Counted from the first letter of the stretch, positions 44,893-56,114 are shown. The stretch is 64,000 nucleotides of DNA from Aeromonas encheleia (GCF_900637545.1 NZ_LR134376.1:3057001-3121000); one strand, 5' to 3'. The notes: generated from the sequence alone by a model not told the origin. Translations and numbers: made by a program.

Positions 44893-45208
44893 AGATGGGC
44901 TGGATCTGCCGATAGGCCCTTTCAGCCTGCATATCCGGCAACAGGATGAGCTGGTCACCCTGTTTATTCCTCTGGGCAAGATACCCGTTGTCTCCCTCGC
45001 GGCCATGGCCGACTGGCCGGTGTTACAGCTCAGCCGCAGTGGTGAACAGGATGCCCTGCTCTGGAGCCGGGAGTGGCTGGACAAGCTGGATGTGGAGATC
45101 CTGGTCGACCTGATCAGCCGCATGCTGCACCAGGCCGAGACCCTGACCCACCCCCTCCCCGCGCCGCCGGTCGCCGTCAGCGGGTGCCAGCAGGGCATTC
45201 GCGGATAG
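44825..45208 (+). CDS. Probable type III chaperone (orphan)
   Basis: About 127 aa. Three consecutive ATGs (44822, 44825, 44828) follow AGGAG; the second or third is best spaced. CesT-like pattern: helix MFNAMLSALCRHLALPQEGL, strands LDLPIGPFSLHIRQQDELVT and LFIPLGKIPVVSLAAM, then a helix VEILVDLISRMLHQAETL. With its presumed effector gene (44587) apparently truncated, it may now be orphaned or serve a distant effector. Last gene of the island. Confidence 0.62.
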   Translation: MMFNAMLSALCRHLALPQEGLHKDGLDLPIGPFSLHIRQQDELVTLFIPLGKIPVVSLAAMADWPVLQLSRSGEQDALLWSREWLDKLDVEILVDLISRMLHQAETLTHPLPAPPVAVSGCQQGIRG

Positions 45209-45254
45209 TTGGGATCTCCCCGTTCCAAGGCGCTGCCGCCACTGGCTCACACAT

Positions 45255-45285
45255 AAAAACAGGGCGAACCGGATGGTTCGCCCTG
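45255..45285 (-). terminator. Terminator of the ahe operon
   Basis: Reading minus, CAGGGCGAACC/GGTTCGCCCTG stem with a four-base loop, then TTTTT. It lies 34 bases after the aheC stop and marks the right edge of the island. Confidence 0.92.
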
Positions 45286-45318
45286 TGGCTGTCACGCAGT
45301 CAGCGCAAGGATGAGAAA

Positions 45319-46731
45319 CTAGCCCTGGCTTGCGGGGGCCGATGCTTCCTTGGGTGGCTGCCAGCCGCCACCGACCGCCTTGTAGAGCGCGACCTGGTTG
45401 GTCAGCTGGGCCAGGCGGGTGCTGATCAGCCCCTGTCTGGCGCTGAACAGGGAGCGCTGGGCATCCAGCCTCGTCAGATAGCTGTCCACCCCTTGCTCGT
45501 AGCGGAACTCGGCCAGCTTGAAGTAGGTCTGGTTGGCATCCACCAGATCCTGCTGGGCCTGCAGCTGCTGCTGATAGTCCGCCTGGGCGCCGAGCGTATC
45601 CGCGACCTCCTTGAAGGCGGTCTGGATGCTCTTCTCATAGCTCGCCACCGCCTGCTTGGTGCCGACCTCGGCCACGTCCAGATCCGCCACCCGCTTGCCG
45701 CCGTCGAAGATGGGCAGATTGATCTGGGGCATGAAGGTCCAGGTGCCGGTGCCGCCGTCAAACAGCCCGCTCAGCTGGTTGCTGGCGGTGCCCGCCGTCG
45801 CGGTCAGCGAGATGGTCGGGAAGAAGGCGGCACGGGCAGCGCCTATGTTGGCGTTGGCCGCCTTCAGGCTGTGCTCCGCCGCCAGGATGTCGGGCCGCTG
45901 CTGCAGCAAGCTGGATGGCGCCCCCACCGGGATGGCCGCCAGTTGCACCTCGGCCAGGGTCGCCGGTTGTCCCTCCAGCACCGGCACCTGGGTGCCGAGC
46001 AGCAGGGCCAGACCGTTTCTGTCCTGTTTCACCTGACGCTGGAATTGCGCCTGGCTGACCCTGGCGTTCTCGAGGGCGGTGCGCCCCTGCGCCAGCTCCA
46101 TCTCGGAGGCCGCCCCCAGCCGGTACTTGTGCTGGGTCAACGCATAGCTCTCCTGCTCGGTCGCGAGCGTCGCCTGGCTCAGCGCCAGCAGCTCCTGATC
46201 CGCCAGCAGGGTGAGGTAGGCATTCGCCACCGAGGCGATCAGCGCGATCTGGGTGCTGCGCTGGGTCTCGATTTGCGCCAGGTAATTCTCCAGCGCCTGA
46301 TCTTTCAGGCTCTGGATCCGGCCGAACAGGTCCAGCTCGTAGGCGGTGATGCCGATGTCAGCCCCGTACTGGCTGCTGATGGTCCCCTGCCCCGTGCCGC
46401 TGAGATCGTCGGATCCCTGCTGGCGGGTGCCGGCGCCGTTGGCGGCCAGGGTGGGCAGCTGGGCCGCCCGCTGGATCCGGTATCTGGCCTCATAGGCCTC
46501 GACGTTGAGCGCAGCGAGCCGCAGATCCCGGTTGTTATCCAGAGCCGTGTCGATAAGCTTTTGCAGCGCCGGATCGAGGAACTGCTGCTGCCAGGGGGCG
46601 ACCGCCCCCTGGGTGGCGAGGTTCTCTTGCCAGGAGGCGCCTTGCGGCACCTCCGGGCGTTGGTAATCGGGGGCCATGGAGCAGGCCCCCAGCAACATTG
46701 TCACACTCAAGGCGACCAGGGTCTTAGTCAT
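45319..46731 (-). CDS. aheC: AheC, outer-membrane efflux channel lipoprotein (OprM/NodT family)
   Basis: A 470-aa outer-membrane factor. The signal peptide ends in lipobox LLGAC (Cys16). Two tandem outer-membrane-efflux domains each have a long helical hairpin ([20 protein letters not shown], then [17 protein letters not shown] and [19 protein letters not shown]). It joins AheA and AheB as a tripartite drug pump. The start overlaps the aheB stop by 8 bases. The symbol follows the A. hydrophila AheABC system; the assignment is by family and order. Confidence 0.85.
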   Translation of the reverse strand: MTKTLVALSVTMLLGACSMAPDYQRPEVPQGASWQENLATQGAVAPWQQQFLDPALQKLIDTALDNNRDLRLAALNVEAYEARYRIQRAAQLPTLAANGAGTRQQGSDDLSGTGQGTISSQYGADIGITAYELDLFGRIQSLKDQALENYLAQIETQRSTQIALIASVANAYLTLLADQELLALSQATLATEQESYALTQHKYRLGAASEMELAQGRTALENARVSQAQFQRQVKQDRNGLALLLGTQVPVLEGQPATLAEVQLAAIPVGAPSSLLQQRPDILAAEHSLKAANANIGAARAAFFPTISLTATAGTASNQLSGLFDGGTGTWTFMPQINLPIFDGGKRVADLDVAEVGTKQAVASYEKSIQTAFKEVADTLGAQADYQQQLQAQQDLVDANQTYFKLAEFRYEQGVDSYLTRLDAQRSLFSARQGLISTRLAQLTNQVALYKAVGGGWQPPKEASAPASQG

Positions 46732-49700
46732 GTTTGATCTCCTTGGCGTGGGTCACGCGCTCTTCGGCGCTGTGGTGTTCGGTGAAGTAACGCATCACCA
46801 GCACGAAGAACAGCGGCACGAAGAAGATGGCGAGCACTGTGGCCGTGATCATCCCCCCCATCACGCCGGTGCCGATGGCGTTGCGGCTGCTGGCGCCGGC
46901 GCCGGAGCTTACCACCAGCGGCAGGACGCCGAGGATGAAGGCGAGCGAGGTCATCAGGATCGGACGCAGGCGCTGACGGGAGGCTTCCACCACCGCATCG
47001 CCCAGCTTCATCCCCTTGTCATGGAGCTCCTTGGCGAATTCGACGATCAGGATCGCGTTCTTGGCCGAGAGCCCTATGGTGGTGAGCAGGCCCACCTGGA
47101 AGTAGACGTCATTCTCCAAGCCCCGCAGGGTGGCCGCCAGTATGGCGCCCAGTACCCCGAGCGGCACCACCAGCATGACCGAGAACGGAATGCTCCAGCT
47201 CTCGTACAGGGCCGCCAGACAGAGGAAGACCACCAGCAGCGAGATGGCGTACAAGGCAGGCGCCTGAGAGCCGGCCTGCCGCTCCTGGAAGGAGAGACCG
47301 GTCCACTCGATGCCGATCCCGTCCGGCAGCTGTTGCACCATCTGCTCGATGGCCGCCATGGCATCACCGGTACTCTTGCCCGGCGCCGCCTCACCGACGA
47401 TCTCCATGGCGGAGACGCCGTTGTAACGCTCGAGACGCGGCGAGCCGAAGCTCCACTCGGTGCTGGCGAAGGCGGAGAAGGGCACCATCTGGCCGGTGCT
47501 GTTACGCACGTACCACAGCTTGAGATCCTCCGGGTTCATCCTAAATGGCGCATCCGCCTGCAGGTAGACCTTCTTGACCCGGCCGCGATCGACGAAGTCG
47601 TTCACATAGGAGGAGCCCCAGGCCGCCGACAGGGTGTTGTTGATGTCGCTGATGGAGAGCCCCTGGGCCAGCGCCTTCTCGTAGTCGATCTTGATGTCGA
47701 GCTGGGGCGTGTCTTCCATCCCGTTCGGGCGCACCCGCACCAGGTTGGGATCCTGCGCCGCCATGCCGAGCAGCTGGTTACGAGCCTGCATCAACTTCTC
47801 GTGACCCAGACCACCGCGGTCCTGCAGGAAGAAGTCGAAGCCGGTGGCCGTGCCGAGCTCAGGAATGGGAGGCAGGTTGAAGGCGAAGACCTGCGCCTCC
47901 TTGATGCTGAACAGATAACCCATGGCGCGGCCTATGATGGCGTTGGCGCTGCGCTCTTCCCCTTGTCGCTCGCTCCAGTCCTTCAACTTGATGAAGGCCA
48001 TGCCGCTGTTCTGGCCGCTACCGGCGAAGCTGAAGCCCGCCACCGTCAGCACAGAGTCGACGTTATCCTTCTCGGTCTCGAGGAAGTAGTCGCGCATCTG
48101 CGCCAGCACCACCTCGGTACGCTCCTTGGTGGCGCCGACCGGCAGCTGCACCATGGACATGATGACCCCCTGATCCTCTTCCGGCAGGAAGGAGGTGGGC
48201 AGGCGCAGGAACAGCACCGCCAGCACCGCCAGCATGGCCAGATAGATGAGGCTGTAGCGGGTACCCTGCTTGATCACCTTGCGCACGCCGTTCTGGTAAC
48301 GGTTGGCGTTGGTGTCGAAGAAGCGGTTGAACCAGCCGAAGAAGCCACGCTGGATGCCGTGCTCGCCCTGTTTGATGGGCTTGAGCAGGGTGGCACAGAG
48401 CGCCGGGGTCAGGATCAGGGCCACCAGCACCGACAGCACCATGGCCGAGACGATGGTGAGGGAGAACTGGCGATAGATGGCGCCGGTCGAGCCGCCGAAG
48501 AAGGCCATGGGCACGAACACCGCCGACAGCACCAGGGCGATGCCCACCAGGGCACCGGTGATCTGGGTCATAGACTTGCGGGTCGCCTCCAGCGGGGAGA
48601 GACCCTCCTCGCTCATCAGCCGCTCCACGTTCTCCACCACCACGATGGCGTCATCCACCAGCAGGCCGATGGCGAGCACCAGACCGAACATGGTCAGGGT
48701 GTTGATGGAGAAGCCGAAGGCCGCCATGACCCCGAAGGTACCGAGCAGCACCACGGGCACCGCTATGGTCGGGATCAGGGTCGCCCGGAAGTTCTGCAGG
48801 AACAGATACATGACGCAGAACACCAGGAAGATGGCCTCCACCAGGGTCTGCACCACCTCCTCGATGGAGATCTTCACGAACGGCGTGGTGTCGTAGGGGT
48901 AGACGATCTTCATGTTGGCCGGGAAGTAGTTCGCGAGCTCATCGAGCTTGCCGCGCACCTCGTCCGCGGTGTCGAGGGCGTTGGCGCCGGTGGCCAGCTT
49001 GATCGCCAGCGCCGCCGTGGCCTGACCGTTGTAGAGCGCGGTGGCATCGTAGCTTTCACCGGCAAGCTCGACCCGGGCCACGTCCTTGAGCAGCACCTTG
49101 GAGCCATCCTGGTTCACCCGCAACAAGATGTTGTTGAACTCCTCCGGGGTGGACAGACGGGTCTGCCCCATGATGGTGGCGGTAAATTGCTGATCGTTCA
49201 CCGAGGGGGTGCCGCCCAACTTGCCGAAGGCCACCTGGGCGTTCTGGGCCTTGATGGCGGCCTGGATGTCCCCGGGGGTCATCTGTACCCGGTTGAGCTT
49301 GTGCGGATCCAGCCAGACGCGCATGGAGTACTGGCTGCCGAACAAGGTGATGTCACCCACCCCATCCAGTCGGCTCAGGGGCTCCTTGATGTTGGAGACC
49401 ACGTAATCGGCGAGATCGTCGTTGGTCATGCTGCCATCGGTGGAGATGAAGGCGGCCACCATCAGGAAGCTGCTGGAGGTCTTCTGGACCCGCACCCCCT
49501 GCTGTTGCACCTCTTGGGGCAAGAGCGACATGGCCTGCTGCAACTTGTTCTGCACCTGCACCTGGGCGATGTCGGGATCCGTGCCCGGCTTGAAGGTGAG
49601 GGTCACGCTGACGTTGCCGGAAGAATCGGACTGGGCAGACATGTAGAGCAGGTGATCCAGCCCCGTCATGTTCTGCTCGATGATCTGGGTCACCGAGTCT

Positions 49701-49873
49701 TCCACCGTCTTGGCGGACGCCCCCGGGTAGCTGGCGGAAATGCCGACGGCCGGCGGGGCTATGGTCGGGTACTGGGCGACCGGCAGGCCTATGATGGCCA
49801 TGGCCCCGGCCAGCATGATCACCAGGGCAATCACCCAGGCGAAAATGGGTCTGTCTATGAAAAATCGTGCCAT
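46724..49873 (-). CDS. aheB: AheB, RND multidrug efflux pump (AcrB/MexB-like)
   Basis: A 1049-aa inner-membrane pump, the same length as AcrB. N-terminus [20 protein letters not shown]. The proton-relay residues are complete: [17 protein letters not shown] (two Asp) and [16 protein letters not shown] (Lys), unlike the other RND pump in this window. Two large periplasmic drug-binding loops are present. It exports dyes, detergents and antibiotics in relatives. The high-GC gene also gives a very long antisense open frame that is not real. Confidence 0.92.
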   Translation of the reverse strand: MARFFIDRPIFAWVIALVIMLAGAMAIIGLPVAQYPTIAPPAVGISASYPGASAKTVEDSVTQIIEQNMTGLDHLLYMSAQSDSSGNVSVTLTFKPGTDPDIAQVQVQNKLQQAMSLLPQEVQQQGVRVQKTSSSFLMVAAFISTDGSMTNDDLADYVVSNIKEPLSRLDGVGDITLFGSQYSMRVWLDPHKLNRVQMTPGDIQAAIKAQNAQVAFGKLGGTPSVNDQQFTATIMGQTRLSTPEEFNNILLRVNQDGSKVLLKDVARVELAGESYDATALYNGQATAALAIKLATGANALDTADEVRGKLDELANYFPANMKIVYPYDTTPFVKISIEEVVQTLVEAIFLVFCVMYLFLQNFRATLIPTIAVPVVLLGTFGVMAAFGFSINTLTMFGLVLAIGLLVDDAIVVVENVERLMSEEGLSPLEATRKSMTQITGALVGIALVLSAVFVPMAFFGGSTGAIYRQFSLTIVSAMVLSVLVALILTPALCATLLKPIKQGEHGIQRGFFGWFNRFFDTNANRYQNGVRKVIKQGTRYSLIYLAMLAVLAVLFLRLPTSFLPEEDQGVIMSMVQLPVGATKERTEVVLAQMRDYFLETEKDNVDSVLTVAGFSFAGSGQNSGMAFIKLKDWSERQGEERSANAIIGRAMGYLFSIKEAQVFAFNLPPIPELGTATGFDFFLQDRGGLGHEKLMQARNQLLGMAAQDPNLVRVRPNGMEDTPQLDIKIDYEKALAQGLSISDINNTLSAAWGSSYVNDFVDRGRVKKVYLQADAPFRMNPEDLKLWYVRNSTGQMVPFSAFASTEWSFGSPRLERYNGVSAMEIVGEAAPGKSTGDAMAAIEQMVQQLPDGIGIEWTGLSFQERQAGSQAPALYAISLLVVFLCLAALYESWSIPFSVMLVVPLGVLGAILAATLRGLENDVYFQVGLLTTIGLSAKNAILIVEFAKELHDKGMKLGDAVVEASRQRLRPILMTSLAFILGVLPLVVSSGAGASSRNAIGTGVMGGMITATVLAIFFVPLFFVLVMRYFTEHHSAEERVTHAKEIKHD

Positions 49874-49890
49874 GAGGCGACTACTCCATC

Positions 49891-51081
49891 CTACTGCTTG
49901 GTGACCTGGGTCTGATCGGCTTGTGCTGTCGTGGTGTTGCTGGCGCGCTCAGCGGGCGCCACCAGGGCACCGGGTTTGACCTTCTGCAGACCTGCCACTA
50001 TCACCTTCTCGCCGGTCTTGAGGCCGGACTCCACCACCCAGCTGTCGCCAACGACGCGGCTGAGCTGCACTTCCCGCAGCTCGACCTTGTTGTCCGCGGT
50101 CACCACCATGACGGTGGCGCCGCCTTTGGGCGTGCGGGTCACGGCGGTCTGCGGCACCAGCAAGCCTTGCGGGCGCTCGCCCTCTTGCAGGGTGGCGCGC
50201 ATGAACATGCCGGGCAGCAGCAAATCATGGGGATTCGGGACCAGGACCCGCAGGGTCACCATGCCGGTGGTCTCGTCCACTGTCACGTCGGAGAACTGCA
50301 ATGAGCCCTCTTCGCTGTACTGGCTGCCATCTTCCAGCTGGAAGCGCACCTTGGCGCCCTTGCTCTCGTCCTGGACGAGCTTGCCGGCAGCAACCTGGCG
50401 CTTGAGGCGCAGCAGATCGGCGGTGGACTGACGCACGTCCACATACATGGGATCGAGCTGCGAGATGGAGGTGAGGCTGTCCGCCTGCTGGGCGGTGACC
50501 AGGGCACCCTCGGTCACCGCAGACTTGCCGATGCGACCGCTGATGGGGGCGGTGATGCGGGTGTAGGCCAGGTTGATGTTGGCGCTCTGCAGGGCGGCCT
50601 TGGCGGCCCCGATCTCGGCGACTTGCTGCTTCCAGGCCGCATCGGCGTCGTCATATTCCTGACGACTGATGGCCTTGACCTTCACCAGCTCGGCATAACG
50701 CTGGGCCTTGAGGCGGGCGCTGCGCTCGTTGGCCTCGGCCTTGGCCAGATTGGCCGCGGCCGAGGCCACGGCGGCCTGATAGACGGCCGGATCGATCTGA
50801 TACAACAGCTGGCCGGCCTTGACGTCGCTGCCTTCGGTGAACAGGCGCTTGAGGATGATGCCGTTCACCTGGGGGCGCACCTCGGCGACCCGCAGGGGGG
50901 CCGTGCGGCCGGTGAGCTCGGACATGAGTTGCAGCGGGCTGGTGTGCAGGGTGACCACGTCCACCGCGGCGGGTGGCATCTCACCCGCCTGCTGGGCCTC
51001 GCCTTTTTCACCACAGCCAGCCAACAGGCCGCTTGCCAACAAGGCAAGGCCGACTGAACGTGCGAGAATATGTTTATGCAT
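49891..51081 (-). CDS. aheA: AheA, efflux periplasmic adaptor lipoprotein
   Basis: A 396-aa AcrA/MexA-type adaptor. The lipoprotein signal peptide has lipobox LLAGC. Lipoyl halves are [20 protein letters not shown] and [20 protein letters not shown]. The helical hairpin ([20 protein letters not shown]) docks the outer channel. ATG 51081 is preferred to the TTG at 51105, as it gives the usual short signal peptide. First gene of aheABC, divergent from aheR across a 24-bp palindrome. Confidence 0.87.
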   Translation of the reverse strand: MHKHILARSVGLALLASGLLAGCGEKGEAQQAGEMPPAAVDVVTLHTSPLQLMSELTGRTAPLRVAEVRPQVNGIILKRLFTEGSDVKAGQLLYQIDPAVYQAAVASAAANLAKAEANERSARLKAQRYAELVKVKAISRQEYDDADAAWKQQVAEIGAAKAALQSANINLAYTRITAPISGRIGKSAVTEGALVTAQQADSLTSISQLDPMYVDVRQSTADLLRLKRQVAAGKLVQDESKGAKVRFQLEDGSQYSEEGSLQFSDVTVDETTGMVTLRVLVPNPHDLLLPGMFMRATLQEGERPQGLLVPQTAVTRTPKGGATVMVVTADNKVELREVQLSRVVGDSWVVESGLKTGEKVIVAGLQKVKPGALVAPAERASNTTTAQADQTQVTKQ

Positions 51082-51174
51082 GAAGTCTCTGAGCCTCTGT
51101 TTCAATCAAAAAAAACAACAAAACCACAGGGTTTATAGGGCCCCTGTTGGTAAAACTGCGAAGATGAGGCAATA

Positions 51175-51198
51175 TACATACATTCATAAATGTATGTA
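51175..51198. promoter_or_regulatory. AcrR-type operator between aheA and aheR
   Basis: A 24-bp palindrome, arms TACATACATT and AATGTATGTA around four bases (CATA). The arms are identical to those of the E. coli AcrR operator. Placed 37 bases before aheR and 94 before aheA, it can repress both. Confidence 0.85.
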
Positions 51199-51234
51199 AG
51201 TAACTTTTCCCCCTTTTAAACAGGTACGGATCCG

Positions 51235-51876
51235 ATGGCCAGAAGAACTAAAGAAGAAGCGCAGCAGACCCGCTGCCACATCATGAGCACGGCCCTGAAT
51301 CTGTTCTGCCAACAGGGGTTGGCGAAGACCAACCTGACCGATATTGCCAATGCCGCCGAGCTGACCCGGGGGGCCATCTACTGGCATTTCAAGAACAAGG
51401 AGGAGCTGTTTACCTCCCTGTGGGAAGAGCTGTGCGCGCCCCTCTCCCATCAGCTCGACGCCTGTGTCGATGAACAGGAGCCGGATCCCCTCGGCAAGCT
51501 GCGCGCCTTCTTGCGGGAGGTGATGGTGAAGATCAGCTCCCATCCCGCCCACCAGCAGATGTTCACCATCATGTTCAACCTGGAATCGCTGGAAGGAGAG
51601 GCCATCTCCCTGCGGGATCACATGCGTCTGCAATCGAATAACTTCTTCCGGGATCTGGAGCTCACCCTGGCCAATGCCGTGCGCCGCGGCCAGCTGCCGG
51701 AGGGGATAGATCTGCGCCGCGCCGCCACCCTGCTGCACTGCACCCTGGATGGCTACATCATCAACTGGCTGCACTTCCCGGAGCGCATCGACCTGATCCA
51801 GGAGGCCGACTTCGTGCTCGACACCCTGTTCGGCCTGCTCGCCCAGCCACAGCCCTCCCTCCTGCGCCGCCCCTGA
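51235..51876 (+). CDS. aheR: AheR, TetR/AcrR-family efflux repressor
   Basis: A 213-aa AcrR homologue. The HTH domain is at residues about 10-55 (TDIANAAELTRGAIYWHFKN, then KEELF). The helical C-terminal ligand domain contains VRRGQLPEGIDLRRAATLLH and is highly similar to AcrR. Drug binding should release it from the palindrome it shares with aheA. GGATCC lies upstream of the ATG. Confidence 0.9.
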   Translation: MARRTKEEAQQTRCHIMSTALNLFCQQGLAKTNLTDIANAAELTRGAIYWHFKNKEELFTSLWEELCAPLSHQLDACVDEQEPDPLGKLRAFLREVMVKISSHPAHQQMFTIMFNLESLEGEAISLRDHMRLQSNNFFRDLELTLANAVRRGQLPEGIDLRRAATLLHCTLDGYIINWLHFPERIDLIQEADFVLDTLFGLLAQPQPSLLRRP

Positions 51877-51897
51877 CAGGCCGCCAGTCTCTCCCCC

Positions 51898-51926
51898 GTC
51901 ACACCCGGCCCCAGGTCGGGTGTGAC
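51898..51926 (+). terminator. Likely terminator hairpin after aheR
   Basis: Stem GTCACACCCG/CGGGTGTGAC followed by CGCATTTT. The T-run is short, so termination may be partial. Confidence 0.6.
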
Positions 51927-52002
51927 CGCATTTTCTGAGCGCGGACCTGAACTGCAGGGGGCAAATTTGCTAGAGTAGCCGCCCACCTTAGAGACGATCC
52001 CT

Positions 52003-52674
52003 ATGCCATCTTCACAGCCACCCGCCCCCGACACCCACAGTTGCGCCCAGCTGGCGCCGCGCCCTGCCCTCCTCGGCAAGGCCCACGATCCCTTCCTGGC
52101 CCGCCTGCCGGCGGGGGCACACCTGCTGGAGGCGGGCTGCGGCGCGGGAGAGGATCTGCATTATTTTCGGGAGCAAGGGTTCGTGGTCACCGCCTTCGAT
52201 GCCAGCCTGAGCCAGGCCAGGGCCGCCTCGCGCCTGTGTGGCCAGCCGGTGCGGGTCTGCCGCTTCGAGCAGATGCACAACGTGCTGCCCTTTGACGGCA
52301 TCTGGGCCAGCGGCTCGCTGCCCTGCCTGGCCGAGGCCGAGCTGGCCCCCGCCCTGACGCATCTCGCCGGCCTGCTCAAACCCCAGGGGCCGCTCTACTG
52401 CTCCTTCCCCTATGACGAGGGGGAGCCCGGCGGCACCTTGCCAGCATCACCGGCCGAATACCCGCTGCAGACCCGGCTCGATGAGGCCCGCCTGCAACAA
52501 CTGATCGCCCCCCTGCCGTTTGGCCTGCATCAGAGCTGGTGCAGCGAGGATGCCGTGCAGGGGCGCTGGTTGCATGCCCTGCTGATCCGCCTCCCCGATC
52601 TCGCCCCCACAATTAATCAATATCGCCGCCGTCGCTTCAAGGGAGGCATAGCCCGCGATTCATCATCCAGCTAA
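52003..52674 (+). CDS. Class I SAM-dependent methyltransferase
   Basis: A 223-aa Rossmann-fold protein. The SAM-binding motif I is LLEAGCGAGEDLHYF, motif II acidic residue in VTAFDASLSQARAAS, and a post-motif region FDGIWASGSLPCLAEAEL. It is close to the small methyltransferase-11 type proteins annotated near thiopurine or tellurite methylases. Substrate not deducible. It stands alone between aheR and the symporter. Confidence 0.78.
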   Translation: MPSSQPPAPDTHSCAQLAPRPALLGKAHDPFLARLPAGAHLLEAGCGAGEDLHYFREQGFVVTAFDASLSQARAASRLCGQPVRVCRFEQMHNVLPFDGIWASGSLPCLAEAELAPALTHLAGLLKPQGPLYCSFPYDEGEPGGTLPASPAEYPLQTRLDEARLQQLIAPLPFGLHQSWCSEDAVQGRWLHALLIRLPDLAPTINQYRRRRFKGGIARDSSSS

Positions 52675-52791
52675 CAATATTTAACTCTGAGTTAACCAGG
52701 TGTCGGCAGACAAGATGCGGATTTTGTGTTAAAAATCGGCATCAAAATCAAGATTAAATAACAAGACAGACACCAACACCTGGATTTTTCT

Positions 52792-53970
52792 ATGAAACTT
52801 GTCCTTAAACTGATTGCCGGCATCCTCGCCGGTCTCCTGCTCGGTCTCTACGCCCCTGAATGGGTCGCACGCGTGCTGTTTACGGCCAAGACGGTCATCG
52901 GCCAGCTGATCACCTTCACCATCCCGCTCATCATCCTGTTCTTCATCATGAGCGGCATCGCCAGCCTGCCGAAGAACTCCGGCAAGCTGCTGGGCAAGAC
53001 GGTGGCACTCTCCTACTGCTCCACCATACTGGCCGGCCTGTTCGCCTTCACCGTGGCGAGCCAGCTGATCCCGCGGCTGACCACCGCCGCCGAGCCCACG
53101 GCGCAGGCCGCCATCAAGCTCGGCTCCTACATCAATCTGGAGATACCGCCGCTGTTCGGGGTGATGTCGGCCCTGGCCGCCGCCTTCGTGTTCGGCATCG
53201 GCATCAGCGCCACCCAGGCCACGGATCTGCGCCGGGTCGCCGATCAGGGCCGTGACATCATCGACCGCCTGCTGGCGAAGGTGATCATCCCGCTGCTGCC
53301 GTTCTACATCGCCGGGGTCTTCGTCGAGATGACGGTGGAAGGCACCGTCTTCGCCACCCTCAAGACCTTCGGGGTGGTACTGGTGATGGCCATCGCCATG
53401 CACTGGCTCTGGCTCAGCGTGCTGTTCGTCGGCACCGGGCTGGCGCTCGGTCGCTCACCCGCCATGCTCATCAAGAACATGCTGCCCGCCTACTTCACCG
53501 CGCTCGGCACCATGTCCAGCGCCGCCACCATCCCGGTGGCGCTGCAGGCCAGCAAGAACAACGGCGTGAGCGACGGCATCGCCAACTTCACCGTGCCGCT
53601 GTGCGCCACCATCCACCTGTGCGGCTCCACCATCACCCTGGTGACCTGTGCCACCGCCGTGATGTTCCTCTCCGAGCACCTGGCCATCCCCGGGCTGGAC
53701 ACCATGCTGCCCTTCATCATGATGCTGGGCGTCATCATGATAGCGGCGCCGGGCGCGCCGGGCGGCGGCGTCATGTCGGCGCTGGGGCTGCTCACCTCCA
53801 TGCTCGGCTTCGGCGAGGCCTCCATCGCCCTGATGATCGCCCTCTACCTGGCGCAGGACAGCTTCGGCACCGCCTGCAACGTCACCGGTGACGGCGTCAT
53901 CGCGCTCTGGGCCGATCGCTTCGCCCAAGGCGGGGAAACCACGCGTTCCCCCGAGCGCGACGCGGTCTGA
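52792..53970 (+). CDS. Dicarboxylate/amino acid:cation symporter (DAACS family)
   Basis: A 392-aa secondary transporter with eight TM helices and two re-entrant loops, as in GltP, SstT and DctA. The N-terminus MKLVLKLIAGILAGLLLGLY is TM1. The HP1 loop has the serine-rich-equivalent TALGTMSSAATIPVALQ. HP2 and TM7-8 contain VPLCATIHLCGSTITLVTC and MIAAPGAPGGGVMSALGLL. Probable substrates are C4-dicarboxylates, glutamate or serine with sodium or protons; not decidable here. Terminated by a strong hairpin shared with tesB. Confidence 0.9.
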   Translation: MKLVLKLIAGILAGLLLGLYAPEWVARVLFTAKTVIGQLITFTIPLIILFFIMSGIASLPKNSGKLLGKTVALSYCSTILAGLFAFTVASQLIPRLTTAAEPTAQAAIKLGSYINLEIPPLFGVMSALAAAFVFGIGISATQATDLRRVADQGRDIIDRLLAKVIIPLLPFYIAGVFVEMTVEGTVFATLKTFGVVLVMAIAMHWLWLSVLFVGTGLALGRSPAMLIKNMLPAYFTALGTMSSAATIPVALQASKNNGVSDGIANFTVPLCATIHLCGSTITLVTCATAVMFLSEHLAIPGLDTMLPFIMMLGVIMIAAPGAPGGGVMSALGLLTSMLGFGEASIALMIALYLAQDSFGTACNVTGDGVIALWADRFAQGGETTRSPERDAV

Positions 53971-53981
53971 TCGCACACGCC

Positions 53982-54016
53982 ATAAAAAACGGGAGCCAGT
54001 GGCTCCCGTTTTTTAT
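53982..54016. terminator. Bidirectional terminator between the symporter and tesB
   Basis: CATAAAAAACGGGAGCC-AGT-GGCTCCCGTTTTTTATG: a long perfect stem with A and T tracts. It serves both convergent genes. Confidence 0.95.
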
Positions 54017-54031
54017 GGCTGACATTTGAGG

Positions 54032-54895
54032 TCAACCCCGCCGGCGGATCACCCCTTCCTGGGCGGTGCTCGCCACCAGCACCCCGTCGCGGGTGAAGAA
54101 CTGGCCACGCACCAGACCGCGACCGGCACTGGCGCTCGGGCTGTCCACCACGTAGAGCAGCCAGTCATCCAGCCGGAAGTTGCGGTGGAACCACATGGAG
54201 TGATCTATGGTCGCTACCTGCATGTCCGGCTCCCAGTAGGAGACGCCGTGAGGCTGCAGGGCGGCGAACAGGAAGTGGAAGTCGGAGGCATAGGCCAGCA
54301 GGTAGTTGTGCACCCGCTGATCGTCCGGCACTGTGCCATTGGCCTTGAACCAGGTGTAACGCAGCGGCTCGTGCACATCCGGCCGGATCGGATCGACCAG
54401 GGTCACCGGGCGGATCTCGATGGGCTTCTCGCACATGATCTTGTCGCGCAGGGCCGGCGGGATCTGGTGTTCGTAGGGGCGCACCAGCTCCAGCTCGCTC
54501 TTGAGCTGCTCGGGTGGGGTGATGCCTGCCGGCATCTGGGCCTGATGCTCGAAGCCCTCGGCCTCCACCTGGAAGGAGGCGTTGAGATAGAAGATGGGCT
54601 TGCCGTTCTGGATCGCCTTGACCCGGCGGGTGGAGACGGTCTGGCCGTCACGGATATTCTCCACGTCGTAGATGATGGGTCTGTTGGCATCACCGGGGCG
54701 CAGGAAGTAGGAGTGGAAGCTGTGCACCTGGCGATCGGCGGCCACCGTCTGCTTGGCGGCTGACAAGGCCTGCCCCATTACCTGTCCGCCAAACACGGCC
54801 CGCAGACCGAGATCCTGGCTCTGGCCCCGAAACAGGCCCTCCTCGATCTTCTCCAGCGCCAGCAGTGCCAGCAGCTCATCAAGTACCTTGCTCAT
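54032..54895 (-). CDS. tesB: Acyl-CoA thioesterase II
   Basis: A 287-aa double-hotdog thioesterase (E. coli TesB is 286 aa) that hydrolyses medium- and long-chain acyl-CoA to free acid and CoA. Motifs: [34 protein letters not shown] and the C-terminal hotdog [18 protein letters not shown], containing the catalytic Asp region. ATG 54895 follows GAGGAGATAATA; the frame runs further upstream without similarity. Confidence 0.95.
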   Translation of the reverse strand: MSKVLDELLALLALEKIEEGLFRGQSQDLGLRAVFGGQVMGQALSAAKQTVAADRQVHSFHSYFLRPGDANRPIIYDVENIRDGQTVSTRRVKAIQNGKPIFYLNASFQVEAEGFEHQAQMPAGITPPEQLKSELELVRPYEHQIPPALRDKIMCEKPIEIRPVTLVDPIRPDVHEPLRYTWFKANGTVPDDQRVHNYLLAYASDFHFLFAALQPHGVSYWEPDMQVATIDHSMWFHRNFRLDDWLLYVVDSPSASAGRGLVRGQFFTRDGVLVASTAQEGVIRRRG

Positions 54896-54976
54896 TATTA
54901 TCTCCTCTATCAGTGCCGCAAAGGCTAACAAGCTCGCCGGCACAGAGCAACCAGGTGCAAGCAGTTGAACGTCATA

Positions 54977-55012
54977 TAAAAAACAAGGCCCGCACCTATG
55001 GTGCGGGCCTTG
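54977..55012 (-). terminator. Terminator after rluB
   Basis: Reading minus, ACAAGGCCCGCACC/GGTGCGGGCCTTGT stem, then TTTTTTATAT. It is 28 bases after the rluB stop. Confidence 0.93.
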
Positions 55013-55039
55013 TCAGGGCATATCGGTACAGGTGGCGGC

Positions 55040-55963
55040 TTATTTGCTGCCGGTGCCCGAGTTGCGGGTCGAGGAGGTCGGCTTGCGACGGGCGGTGGTG
55101 CTGCGCGCGCGCGGCTCCATGCCCTGCATGTCCTTGTGGCGCTTGACGGCGCGACGGATCTGGGCGGCCTGCTTGTGGCGGGTGCTCTTGCCCTCTTGCT
55201 GCAGATCGACCTTGGACTCGGTCTCGTAGTTCATGTGAACCAGACCGCGCAGGTAGTTCACCTCCTGCAGCTTCAGCTCTTTCCAGCCACCGCGGGGGAT
55301 GCCGCGATCCAGGGTGACATCGCCGTAGCGGATCCGCATCAGGCGGCTCACCTGCACTTCCTGGGATTCCCACAGGCGGCGCACTTCACGGTTGCGACCC
55401 TCGGTCAGGGTGACGTTGAACCACTGGTTCAGTCCTTCACCACCGGCCGGCTTGATCTTGTTGAACTTGGCGACGCCGTCTTCCAGCTGCACGCCCTTGC
55501 GCAGGCGCTGCAGCATGGCTTCGGTGATCTCGCCAAACACGCGCACCGCGTATTCCCGCTCCACCTGGTGGCTCGGGTGCATCAGCCGGTTGGCCAGCTC
55601 ACCGTCGGTGGTGAACAGCAACAGGCCTGAGGTATTGACGTCGAGGCGGCCGACCGCGATCCAGCGCGCCCCTTCCATCTTGGGCAGACGATCAAACACG
55701 GTGGGACGACCCTCCGGATCGTGACGGGTACACATCTCCCCTTCGGGCTTGTGATACGCCAACACGCGGCAGATCTGTTCTTCGGCAGCACGGGTCTTGA
55801 TCTGGTGACCGTCTACCCGGATCACGGCGTTGACTTCGACGCGATCTCCCAGTGTGGCAGCCTTGCCATCCACACTGACCCGACCTGCGGTGATCAGGGC
55901 CTCCATCTCACGACGGGAGCCGTGACCCGCGCGGGCCAACACTTTTTGCAGTTTTTCACTCAT
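55040..55963 (-). CDS. rluB: 23S rRNA pseudouridine(2605) synthase RluB
   Basis: A 307-aa RsuA/RluB-family enzyme. The N-terminal S4 RNA-binding domain ([20 protein letters not shown]) is followed by the catalytic domain with Asp108 in [17 protein letters not shown]. The C-terminal tail is Lys/Arg/Thr-rich ([19 protein letters not shown]), typical of RluB. It modifies U2605 in 23S rRNA in E. coli. Downstream of the scpAB block on the same strand. Confidence 0.93.
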   Translation of the reverse strand: MSEKLQKVLARAGHGSRREMEALITAGRVSVDGKAATLGDRVEVNAVIRVDGHQIKTRAAEEQICRVLAYHKPEGEMCTRHDPEGRPTVFDRLPKMEGARWIAVGRLDVNTSGLLLFTTDGELANRLMHPSHQVEREYAVRVFGEITEAMLQRLRKGVQLEDGVAKFNKIKPAGGEGLNQWFNVTLTEGRNREVRRLWESQEVQVSRLMRIRYGDVTLDRGIPRGGWKELKLQEVNYLRGLVHMNYETESKVDLQQEGKSTRHKQAAQIRRAVKRHKDMQGMEPRARSTTARRKPTSSTRNSGTGSK

Positions 55964-56114
55964 CGGGGTTACCTGATTGTTGATCGCTGCCCGCTAACAT
56001 AACGGACAACGGTTATTGCCATGCCGGATCCCGTCTGGGCGATCCGCCATCGCATTGATCATTTCACCCGGTCGCACTCTTTGCCAACCTTCATTGAGAA
56101 AGTGGCAGCGCAGA

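Noticed and set aside
46676..49915. 1079-codon open frame on the plus strand opposite aheB
   Set aside because: Antisense shadow of AcrB-type coding sequence; composition biased to His/Gln/Glu/Gly and no recognisable motif.
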